Shown: positions 1-5,746 of the stretch, in pieces
How positions within the stretch are numbered: position 1 is the first letter of the stretch
Layout of the letters: every line of letters starts with the position of its first letter
From: Bin22 sp034428635
Lineage (GTDB): Bacteria > Chloroflexota > Dehalococcoidia > Lucifugimonadales > UBA3495
Reading direction: 5' to 3'
DNA length: 10,362 nucleotides
Assembly (NCBI GenBank): GCA_034428635.1
Contig: DAOUHR010000152.1
Coordinates: 1 to 10,362, forward strand
Position numbers and translations under genes: made by a program
The notes under the pieces: generated by a model
Seen by the model: the letters and a program-made list of their open reading frames with translations, nothing else
Told to the model about the DNA's origin: nothing
Databases searched by the model: none

Positions 1-40
1 GAAAGTGCAAGGCAACGAGTCATCTGGCCGAAGAACGTCC

Positions 41-76
41 CCCTCACCCTAACCCTCTCGCGCCAGGGGAGAGGGA
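41..76. repeat. Intergenic hairpin repeat (CCCTCACCCTAACCCTCTC type)
   Basis: The direct motif CCCTCACCCTAACCCTCTC is followed by a GAGAGGG complement, so 53-59 and 69-75 form a 7-bp stem with a 9-nt loop. Similar CCCTAACCCTCTC...GAGAGGG palindromes recur between genes in many environmental bacterial genomes, so this is probably one copy of a dispersed repeat. It could also help end transcription from a gene to the left, but there is no U-tract. Positions 1-40 show no supported gene. Confidence 0.55.
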
Positions 77-110
77 AAATCGAAAGACCCTGTGTGGAGC
101 CTCCCTTTCC

Positions 111-140
111 TTGACAACCGAAGCGTTAAAATCCTACAAT
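111..140 (+). promoter_or_regulatory. Sigma70-type promoter for the lyase-like gene
   Basis: A perfect -35 box TTGACA (111-116) and a near-perfect -10 box TACAAT (135-140) are separated by 18 nt. Transcription would begin near 147 and give a leader of about 43 nt before the ATG at 190, which has a GGGAGG ribosome site at 178-183. It is the best two-box promoter I see in the window. Confidence 0.7.
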
Positions 141-189
141 CCCGCCAATTCTTACCTGCCAAAAAGCCTTCAATAAAGGGAGGATCCTA

Positions 190-1374
190 ATGTACGAGTG
201 GCCCAGAGTAATTTACAAGGAAGAAGGCATGCGGGAAGGCATGCAGATTGAGGACTCCAGCATTGATGTCGATGACAAAATCGAATTGTTGGACGCCCTT
301 TCAGAAACCGGCCTGAAGCAAATCGTCGTCGGTTCTTTTGTCAGCCCAAGGTGGACGCCTCAGATGGAGCGGATTGACGACATCGTCGGCCGGTTCAATC
401 CAAATCCTGACGTAACCTACACCGCGCTGGCCCTCAATTCCCGCGGTGTGGAGCGGGCCCGTGCCTATTCACCGCCCTTGACCATTGAGCGGGACCCTTA
501 TCCCCGCCTGAACTGCCATATGTGCGACGTGTTCGTGCGCCGCAATACCAACCGCTCCCAGATGGATGAAATGGAGCGCTGGCCCCAGATCGTCGCCCAG
601 GCCCAGGAACTCAACATACGGGAAGCCGGCATCGGCTGCAACGCCAGTTGGGGATCCAACTTCCTGGGTGAGTTTCCGGTAGACAACCTGATGACCCTGT
701 TTGAGAAGCAGCACGGGATGTGGGACGAGGTCGGCATCAAGGTGGTCAGTTGTTCCATGGGCGACCCCATGAGCCACTGCACCCCTGCCAAGGTGGAAGA
801 AAGCATCAGCCGGGTGAAGGAACGCTGGCCCGAAATCAACCACTTCCGCCTTCACCTTCACAATGGCCGCAACATGGCCATCGCCTCCGCCTACGCTGCC
901 ATGCGCACCCTGACCCCTGATGACACCCTGGAACTGGACGGCACCATCGGCGGCTACGGCGGCTGCCCCTACTGCGGCATCGGCCGAGCCACCGGTATGG
1001 CCCCCACCGAGGACCTGCTCCACATGATGGAGGACATGGGCGTTGAGACAGGCGTGGACATCGACAAGCTCATTGACTGCGTCTGGATGGCCGAGCGCAT
1101 CATCGGCCGCGAACTGTTCGGCCACGTCTCCAAGGCCGGCCCTCGTCCCAAGCGCGTCGACCAGCTTTACGACATGAACATGCCCTTCGTGGAAACCCTG
1201 GAACAGGCCCGGCACTTCAAGGTGGGCCCCAGTGTCTACGAAGGCGGTATCTACCCCTACCGCGAGCCCATCACCAGCCCTTACCGCGAACGGGTGGAAA
1301 ACGGCCAGCCGGCCTTCGACTCCGCCGATGGGGACTTCCCCTGGAAGCAGGACTGGTTCCCGGCGAAGGACTAA
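190..1374 (+). CDS. HMG-CoA lyase-like DRE-TIM metallolyase, altered metal site
   Basis: A 394-aa TIM-barrel protein of the HMGL/pyruvate carboxyltransferase family, which cleaves or forms C-C bonds on CoA or keto acids with a divalent metal. Seen directly: SFVSPRWTPQM at 49-59, which matches HMG-CoA lyases closely; the HxH metal pair in HLHN (H222, H224); and the active-site loop GGCPY with its cysteine at C259. Departures from true HMG-CoA lyase: the N-terminal RDGLQ is REGMQ (R15, E16), so the metal-binding Asp is Glu. The loop after C259 is two residues longer and carries an extra C262, and the position of the metal-binding Asn appears to be Met270. True HMG-CoA lyases are about 300 aa, so the C-terminal extension (roughly 300-394) is also unusual. 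Activity on HMG-CoA is therefore doubtful; another acyl-CoA or keto-acid substrate is more likely. The start is supported by the ribosome site at 178-183 and the promoter at 111-140. Confidence 0.8.
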   Translation: MYEWPRVIYKEEGMREGMQIEDSSIDVDDKIELLDALSETGLKQIVVGSFVSPRWTPQMERIDDIVGRFNPNPDVTYTALALNSRGVERARAYSPPLTIERDPYPRLNCHMCDVFVRRNTNRSQMDEMERWPQIVAQAQELNIREAGIGCNASWGSNFLGEFPVDNLMTLFEKQHGMWDEVGIKVVSCSMGDPMSHCTPAKVEESISRVKERWPEINHFRLHLHNGRNMAIASAYAAMRTLTPDDTLELDGTIGGYGGCPYCGIGRATGMAPTEDLLHMMEDMGVETGVDIDKLIDCVWMAERIIGRELFGHVSKAGPRPKRVDQLYDMNMPFVETLEQARHFKVGPSVYEGGIYPYREPITSPYRERVENGQPAFDSADGDFPWKQDWFPAKD

Positions 1375-1401
1375 GCGAGAGAGCAGAGCCAAGCGGCAAA
1401 A

Positions 1402-1426
1402 AGGGCCACTCTTTTTGGGTGGCCCT
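1402..1426 (+). terminator. Hairpin after the lyase-like gene
   Basis: AGGGCCAC (1402-1409) pairs perfectly with GTGGCCCT (1419-1426) around a 9-nt, T-rich loop, 28 nt after the stop codon. It is preceded by an A-run, but the following sequence (AACGTTTG) is not a U-tract. It is therefore a plausible but incomplete intrinsic terminator that separates the lyase-like gene from the next one. Confidence 0.55.
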
Positions 1427-1518
1427 AACGTTTGAAGAACAAGATTCGATTGATCTGGGGCCTGGCCTCAGCTGACTAGACTAAACCGCCCCATATGAGG
1501 GCGCGAGGGCATTAAACC

Positions 1519-2100
1519 ATGACTACCAGTCCCATCGACCCAAACCAGATACGACTCACCGGCGAAAACTCCTTCATTCGTCTTTCCCACGACGGCGGCG
1601 CCAACCAGGCCACCCGCACCAGCCACTGGCGGGTCCTGTATTCCCCTGCCGGCGCCGGCCACGTTCTCTTCATTAAGAGCGATGAGATGGACAACGAGGT
1701 CCGCATCTACGCCGACAATATTGCCCTGGCCCGCTGGCTCCAGGACGAGATTGAGTGCCTGCTCTTCCCCGAATTCGCCGACCAGGAGATTCCGGTCATG
1801 GACGCCGAGTTCACCAAGTCGGGCGACGTGCGCTCTTTCTGGACCGAGAAGGTGCTTAGCGACGACGAGGAGATTCACCTGACCTGGTACGATTTCCTGG
1901 AACCCTACATGCTGCGGGTGGAGGCAGGGACCGTTCCCGGCCGTCCCCACGGCGTTTACAGCTGCTTCATTCCATCCCGCCGGGCCCAGTTGACCCTTAA
2001 CGGCAATGTCGTTGAGGGCGAACCCTGGCTGGAGATGCGCGGCGACAAGCAGAGCAGCAGCGCTTGCCTGGCTTGGTCGGAGACCTGGGTGCGCCCGTAA
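1519..2100 (+). CDS. Unrecognised 193-aa acidic protein
   Basis: I do not recognise this family. The protein is soluble-looking and acidic, with no signal peptide or membrane segment. It is rich in aromatic residues and beta-prone segments (HWRVLYSP near 37-44, GHVLFIKSDEMDNEVRIYAD near 47-66, a C-terminal SETWVRP). A region near 120-140 (EIHLTWYDFLEPYMLRVEAG) and its Trp/Tyr content suggest a small beta-barrel or ligand-binding fold, but that is a guess. Codon use matches the neighbours, which supports a real gene. The ribosome site is weak (GAGGGC, 1505-1510), and a small inverted repeat CGCCC/GGGCG (1487-1491, 1499-1503) lies just upstream of the start. The DinB-like gene follows after 68 bp in the same direction, so the two are probably cotranscribed. 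Confidence 0.7.
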   Translation: MTTSPIDPNQIRLTGENSFIRLSHDGGANQATRTSHWRVLYSPAGAGHVLFIKSDEMDNEVRIYADNIALARWLQDEIECLLFPEFADQEIPVMDAEFTKSGDVRSFWTEKVLSDDEEIHLTWYDFLEPYMLRVEAGTVPGRPHGVYSCFIPSRRAQLTLNGNVVEGEPWLEMRGDKQSSSACLAWSETWVRP

Positions 2101-2168
2101 GATTCTTTCACTGAGACGCCGAAGCCGGCAGTCTTTCAATCAATAACCTGATAAAGAGGTGAAACCCG

Positions 2169-2828
2169 ATGACCCAGCCAGAATTCAGCGGGGATACGCC
2201 CGGTATCGAGGTGTTTCCCCAGTTCCGGCAGGAAATCTACGACATGTACCGCCAGGAATTGGCCGGCTTAACCGACGAGCAACTGGACTTCACTTCCGAC
2301 CGGTGGGGCTGGAGTGAATGGAGCATTCGTTTCAACTTGAGCCACGTGGCTTCTGGCGATTTCCGCTGGCTGCTCCAGCGGTGGGGTGAGAACCTGTTCA
2401 CCGACGGCCTGCCCGAGATCGACGACTGGGAGGGAATCATTGATTCTCCCTACGATCGCCGGCTGGACGAGACCAAGTACTGGCAAGTTGACGATATATT
2501 TGCGGTGATGCGCAAGAGCATGGATTTCGTCTGCTCCATTCTGGAGGCAGAGACAGTGGACTCCATGCGCAGCAAGGAATTGCGCAGTTCCGTCAGCGGC
2601 CAGTTGCACTGGCTCGAAGCCCACCCCGACGGAGTGCGGGAAGACCCGAATGACCCGCCGTGGGGGTACATCGACCTGGTAGCCACCTTCCGGCACCGGT
2701 ACTTCGAGTACATGACCCACCTGTATAACATCCAGCGGCTCAAGAAGGCCCAGGGCCTGGAGGTTGCGGTCGACGTTCCCGAGGTAGGCTACCACGCCCT
2801 GCCCGGCTGGGACCGCAGCGAACCGTAG
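2169..2828 (+). CDS. DinB/YfiT-like four-helix-bundle protein
   Basis: A 219-aa, mostly helical protein resembling the DinB/YfiT (DinB_2) superfamily, which includes metal-binding hydrolases and thiol-dependent S-transferases. The hallmark is an N-terminal segment WSEWSIRFNLSHVASGD, with a candidate metal-binding His at 59, and a C-terminal helix HRYFEYMTHLYNIQRLK with H176 and H184. In classical members the last two ligands are usually spaced HxxxH. Here E180/H184 gives ExxxH, so the metal site may be altered or absent. Length is at the long end for the superfamily. The start is set by a strong GAGGTGA ribosome site (2156-2162), 6 nt before the ATG. It probably shares a transcript with the 193-aa gene upstream and is followed by a strong hairpin at 2853-2900. 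The substrate cannot be told from sequence. Confidence 0.65.
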   Translation: MTQPEFSGDTPGIEVFPQFRQEIYDMYRQELAGLTDEQLDFTSDRWGWSEWSIRFNLSHVASGDFRWLLQRWGENLFTDGLPEIDDWEGIIDSPYDRRLDETKYWQVDDIFAVMRKSMDFVCSILEAETVDSMRSKELRSSVSGQLHWLEAHPDGVREDPNDPPWGYIDLVATFRHRYFEYMTHLYNIQRLKKAQGLEVAVDVPEVGYHALPGWDRSEP

Positions 2829-2852
2829 CCCGAAGACCATTGTTCCATAGTT

Positions 2853-2900
2853 GAAGGGTCAGGAGACACGGCTTAAATGCCGCCGTCTCCTGTCCCTTTC
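2853..2900 (+). terminator. Long hairpin terminator after the DinB-like gene
   Basis: A long, nearly perfect stem begins 25 nt after the stop. Outer arm GAAGGG (2853-2858) pairs with CCCTTTC, the middle arm CAGGAGAC (2860-2867) with GTCTCCTG (2885-2892), and inner CGGC (2869-2872) with GCCG (2879-2882) across a six-base loop TTAAAT. There are one-sided mismatches near 2859/2893 and 2868/2883-2884. The tail is only a short T-run (2897-2899), but the stem is stable enough to end transcription. Confidence 0.7.
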
Positions 2901-2948
2901 TAAACCAGGGCCACGATGGAATGTTCACAAGGATGGCCCGTTGGGGAA

Positions 2949-3216
2949 AGACTGTCATCCTGAACGAAGTGAAGGATCTGAAATCCTGCCTGCCAAATAC
3001 GTTCCCGACCTCTAGAAGTCTGGATGCGTCGCTTCACTAAGGGGGACTCGTCAAATGACGAGTTTCGTCTTTCCGGCGAAAGCCGGAATCCAGACCCGTC
3101 ATGTAAATGGGATATATGCTCCGCGATATACCAGACCTCTGGTATGTCTCCTTTTTATACCCGATACCTGACCGGCAGTAATGGCTATTCTAGCGACACT
3201 CCCTAGAATGACAGTA
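2949..3216. repeat. Structured repeat block with inverted ends and four hairpins
   Basis: This non-coding block lies between two genes. Its ends are inverted copies: ACTGTCATCCT (2951-2961) against AGAATGACAGT (3205-3215), 10 of 11 matching. The left end runs into TGTCATCCTGAACGAAG and on to GGATCT (to 2979), a motif known as a widespread intergenic repeat. Four hairpins follow in order: 3046-3063 (8-bp arms), 3071-3088 (TTCCGGC, GAAA tetraloop, GCCGGAA), 3128-3145 (8-bp arms, 2-nt centre) and 3187-3209 (ATTCTAG/CTAGAAT). The second belongs to the common TTCCGGCGAAAGCCGGAATCC repeat class. No transposase is visible. A MITE-like element or a composite of REP-like repeats would both fit. Confidence 0.65.
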
Positions 3217-3339
3217 TTGCAGTTGGGAGTTCTAATCCGGCACCTGCCCGCCTTCTATGGAAATGCACGTCCCACTCCGGCTTCGGTTTAGGTTCTATGA
3301 ACAAGTACGGATAACATGAAGTCAGAATAGTCGTCTGAC
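3217..3339. other. Intergenic remainder with a weak hairpin after comF
   Basis: I see no gene in this stretch. Read on the minus strand, GTCAGA and TCTGAC (3334-3339 and 3321-3326) form a 6-bp stem with a 7-nt loop immediately after the ComF stop, followed by TTCATGTT. It may be a weak terminator for the minus-strand operon. A 'GTTCTAATCC' string near 3229 recalls a tRNA T-loop, but no tRNA can be folded around it. Confidence 0.35.
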
Positions 3340-4065
3340 CTAATCCAGTGCTTCACGTGCCAGGGTCAACCCCCATACTTGCGATGCCCCCGCTGCCGCC
3401 AGAGCCTCAGCACAGGCATTCAGGGTGCTGCCCGTGGTGCAGACATCGTCCACCAGGATGCAGGCTGCTCCTGCCAGATCTTCCTCGCCAATGAATGCCC
3501 CGGCCGTGTTGGCGCGTCGCAGAATGCCGTCAGTGGCGAGGGCCTGTGGACCAGAATTTCGGGTGCGGCTCAAAAACTTCCCTTCAACCGGCAAACCTGC
3601 AGCCTTTCCGAGTTCCGAGGCCAGCAACTGGGCCTGATTGTAGCCCCGTTCCCGCAGTCTTCGCTGGTGCAGAGGCACCGGAACGATTACTTCACCCGGC
3701 AGGGGATTCTCAGCCAGGTAACCCGCCATCAGGCTCCCCAAAAGCGGAGCAGCGGCGCGGTAATTTCGGTACTTGAAAGAGTGTATGGCTTCCCGCATCA
3801 ACCCTTCCAAGAGGAAAGGGGCCCTGATGCCAGAAAGACAGTTTGCAGATGAGCGGCGCTGGCTAAGGCAGTTTCGGCAAAGGCCAATGACGCCCGGGTC
3901 GGCGCAGATGTTGCAAAAGGGCGGTTCCAATGGGACCAGTGTGGACACGCAGGCAGGGCAAATTAGCTCTCCCTGTCGCCCGCATCCAAGGCAGTGGTGG
4001 GGCAGGACCAGGTCCAGCGCTGCCTTGGTTGCGGAGCCCAATAGGGAAGCCAACGGGTTTGCCAC
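3340..4065 (-). CDS. comF: ComF-family phosphoribosyltransferase
   Basis: A 241-aa, full-length ComF/GntX-type protein. The N-terminal zinc-binding part has four Cys pairs: C25/C28, C36/C39, C51/C54, C63/C66. Then come the family signatures FKYRNYR (97-103), PVPLHQRRLRERGYNQ (129-144), the PQALATDGILRRAN segment (173-186) and the PRPP loop ILVDDVCTTGST (203-214). In naturally competent bacteria ComF helps bring single-stranded DNA into the cytoplasm. Elsewhere relatives are linked to DNA repair or metabolism, and no other competence gene is visible here. The start is a GTG at 4065, supported by AAGGAG 7 nt upstream. It lies 58 bp after the NUDIX gene in the same direction and is probably last in a ribokinase-nudix-comF operon. 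Confidence 0.9.
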   Translation of the reverse strand: MANPLASLLGSATKAALDLVLPHHCLGCGRQGELICPACVSTLVPLEPPFCNICADPGVIGLCRNCLSQRRSSANCLSGIRAPFLLEGLMREAIHSFKYRNYRAAAPLLGSLMAGYLAENPLPGEVIVPVPLHQRRLRERGYNQAQLLASELGKAAGLPVEGKFLSRTRNSGPQALATDGILRRANTAGAFIGEEDLAGAACILVDDVCTTGSTLNACAEALAAAGASQVWGLTLAREALD

Positions 4066-4123
4066 GCCGCGCTCCTTGGGTCTGAAAATAAACTGGCGAC
4101 TGAGCCGCCCGGCTAATTTCGAG

Positions 4124-4624
4124 CTAGCCGTCGCGTTTCAGGCCATCTGACCAGCCTTGCAGAATGCGCGAATCCCCGGGAAAGGCCATCGTGGGCAGGT
4201 CGTCCGGGGCGAAGAATCCTGCGTCCAGGGCTTCAGACCCTGGCTTCAGTTCGCCGCCAAGCTCATGTCCCGCAAATGCAGCCACAATCACCGGCTTGCC
4301 CGCTTCAGAATACAAGCCAAGGAGGCGGTCGATTTTCACCTCAAGGCCCGTCTCTTCCCGCACCTCCCGCACCGCGGCCTCTTCCACTACTTCTCCCCGG
4401 TCGACATAACCACCGGGCACGCTCCACAGACCATACCCTGGCTGATTGGCCCGCCGCACCAGCAGCACTTTGCCATCCCTGCTGATGATGGTGACGGCGG
4501 CAACCTTGGGGTCGTAATACACCACGCGGCCGCAGGACGGGCAGACCGGGCGCACGGCCCCGTCGTTCTCCCGTACTTCCAGCGCCGCAGCGCAACTGGA
4601 GCAGAACTTGTCCCCTTGTTGCAT
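4124..4624 (-). CDS. Zinc-ribbon NUDIX hydrolase
   Basis: A 166-aa NUDIX pyrophosphohydrolase with an N-terminal zinc ribbon (C8, C11, C28, C31). The NUDIX box GX5EX7REUXEEXGU is perfect at 72-94 (G72, E78, R86-E87, E90-E91, G93), so catalysis is expected; substrates would be nucleoside diphosphate derivatives such as ADP-ribose, NAD-type dinucleotides or oxidised nucleotides. The N-terminal MQQGDKFCSSC resembles the usual start of this subfamily (KFCxxC). I place the start at 4624 rather than the upstream ATG at 4672. The longer version would add a 16-residue tail with no family match and overlap the ribokinase gene by 35 nt. The 4624 start sits 13 bp after the ribokinase stop with AGGGCGG upstream. 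With ribokinase making ribose-5-phosphate and ADP-ribose a common NUDIX substrate, a shared salvage role is possible but unproven. Confidence 0.88.
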   Translation of the reverse strand: MQQGDKFCSSCAAALEVRENDGAVRPVCPSCGRVVYYDPKVAAVTIISRDGKVLLVRRANQPGYGLWSVPGGYVDRGEVVEEAAVREVREETGLEVKIDRLLGLYSEAGKPVIVAAFAGHELGGELKPGSEALDAGFFAPDDLPTMAFPGDSRILQGWSDGLKRDG

Positions 4625-4637
4625 CTTGTTCCGCCCT

Positions 4638-5594
4638 TCAGTCGCCGGTGCCGGACCTGACCAGCGCATCAACTTCCTCGCGGGAAGGCATGGAGTCCTG
4701 GGCGCCGCTCCTGGTCACGGACAGGGCCCCGGCAGCGGAGGCAATCCTGACTGCCTGACGCAGGTCAAATCCCTCGCCCAATGCTGCCGCCAGCGCACCG
4801 TTAAATGCGTCTCCGGCGCCCACCGAGTCCATTGCATCAACCTGGAAAGCGGGTACAAATTCTCTGCCAGCAGCGGTGGCGTAGCAAGTTCCCCGAGGCC
4901 CCAGGGTGACAATGGCGGCGCCTACGCCACGTTCCAGCAGCGTTGCAGCAGCCTGCTCCGCCGATGCCCGGTCGGTGACCGGCGCACCCACCAGGGCCTG
5001 GGCGTCCGTTTCATTGGGGGTGATAATGTCGCAACAGTCGTAAAAAGCCTCGGGCACCGGACGCACCGGGCTGGGGTCCAAAATCACGCGGACGCCCTGC
5101 TCTCTGGCTGCCTGCGCGCACCGCAGTGACAGGTCAACCGATACCTCCAGTTGCAGCAGCAGCGCCGACGCTCCGTCCAACAGGCCCATTACCCTTGCTT
5201 CCTCCTCTTCGCCACAGGTGTTGTTGGCGCCCAGCACCTGGATAATCTGGTTCTGTGCCGAGTCGTCGATAGTGATAACGGCGATGCCGGTGCTGGTTGA
5301 AGGTGTTACCCCAACCGTCGAAATGTCCACCCCCGACTCCACCAGGGCCCTGAGCGCCTGGGGAGCGAAAATGTCGTCGCCTACCCGTCCGACCATGGAA
5401 ACCTGCGCACCCATCCGGCCGGCAGCGACGGCCTGGTTGGCCCCTTTGCCGCCGCCGTAGGTTAGAAACTGCCGGCCGACTACAGTTTCTCCCGCAGCCG
5501 GGAAACGCGCCGTCATGGCCACCAGGTCAATGTTTATGCCACCCAGAACCACAATCCGCGGCGGTTGCTGTGCACCGGTCATAAAGTCCCGCAT
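4638..5594 (-). CDS. rbsK: Ribokinase (PfkB family)
   Basis: A 318-aa sugar kinase that would phosphorylate D-ribose to ribose-5-phosphate with ATP in the cytoplasm. Ribokinase traits: GGINIDL (18-24), the substrate-binding GGGKGANQAVAAGRMGA (47-63), NxxE (194-197) and the anion-hole/catalytic GAGDAFNG (259-266) with D262 as the base. The match in GGKGANQAVAAGR is close to E. coli RbsK, but other ribose-like or nucleoside substrates are possible. No ribose transporter or repressor is present in the window. Two starts are possible, ATG at 5594 and ATG at 5582. Neither has a good ribosome site, and the first 11 residues are not conserved in the family. The gene opens the minus-strand set with NUDIX and comF. 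Its promoter must lie in 5595-5746, divergent from the CoA-transferase promoter. Confidence 0.9.
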   Translation of the reverse strand: MRDFMTGAQQPPRIVVLGGINIDLVAMTARFPAAGETVVGRQFLTYGGGKGANQAVAAGRMGAQVSMVGRVGDDIFAPQALRALVESGVDISTVGVTPSTSTGIAVITIDDSAQNQIIQVLGANNTCGEEEEARVMGLLDGASALLLQLEVSVDLSLRCAQAAREQGVRVILDPSPVRPVPEAFYDCCDIITPNETDAQALVGAPVTDRASAEQAAATLLERGVGAAIVTLGPRGTCYATAAGREFVPAFQVDAMDSVGAGDAFNGALAAALGEGFDLRQAVRIASAAGALSVTRSGAQDSMPSREEVDALVRSGTGD

Positions 5595-5614
5595 TTGAAG
5601 AGTGGACTAAACCT

Positions 5615-5636
5615 ACCACCCGATTCGGTGGGTGGT
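5615..5636. promoter_or_regulatory. Inverted repeat in divergent promoter region
   Basis: ACCACCC (5615-5621) pairs with GGGTGGT (5630-5636) around 8 nt. It lies about 20 bp upstream of the ribokinase start and about 35 bp before the CoA-transferase -10 box. The place and shape suit an operator or a leader hairpin for ribokinase, but no regulator gene is visible to assign it to. Confidence 0.35.
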
Positions 5637-5667
5637 CAACGACTCAGCCTCGGCTCCCGCGGCGCCG

Positions 5668-5676
5668 TGCTATAAT
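5668..5676 (+). promoter_or_regulatory. Extended -10 promoter for the CoA-transferase operon
   Basis: The sequence TGCTATAAT fits the extended -10 consensus TGnTATAAT exactly. No recognisable -35 box lies 16-18 nt upstream (CCTCGG region), which is usual for extended -10 promoters. Transcription would begin near 5683, leaving a leader of about 63 nt to the ATG at 5747, with ribosome site AGGGAG at 5732-5737. The start region (CCGGCGCGCGGGG) is very GC-rich. Confidence 0.65.
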
Positions 5677-5746
5677 TCCGGCGCGCGGGGGAATCCAAAC
5701 AGGTATCCACATTGCGCGCACTCTGTTTGACAGGGAGTGGCTGAAT

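Noticed and set aside
469..1392. Long minus-strand open frame opposite the lyase-like gene
   Set aside because: It is the mirror of a clearly conserved gene, with low-complexity G/V/A/H composition and no family motifs.
1450..1482. Possible promoter TTGATC ... TAGACT before the 193-aa gene
   Set aside because: The spacing is 21 nt, outside the normal range, and the -10 candidates at 17 nt are poor.
3024..3206. Plus-strand 60-codon open frame
   Set aside because: It runs through the repeat block, and its RLSGESRNPD segment is a translation of the TTCCGGCGAAAGCCGGAATCC repeat, a familiar spurious peptide. It has no ribosome site.
3215..3260. Possible tRNA (GTTCTAATCC string)
   Set aside because: No acceptor, D or anticodon stems can be paired around it.
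4625..4672. Upstream ATG at 4672 for the NUDIX gene
   Set aside because: It would add a 16-residue tail unlike the family and overlap ribokinase by 35 nt; the ATG at 4624 fits spacing, ribosome site and family start.
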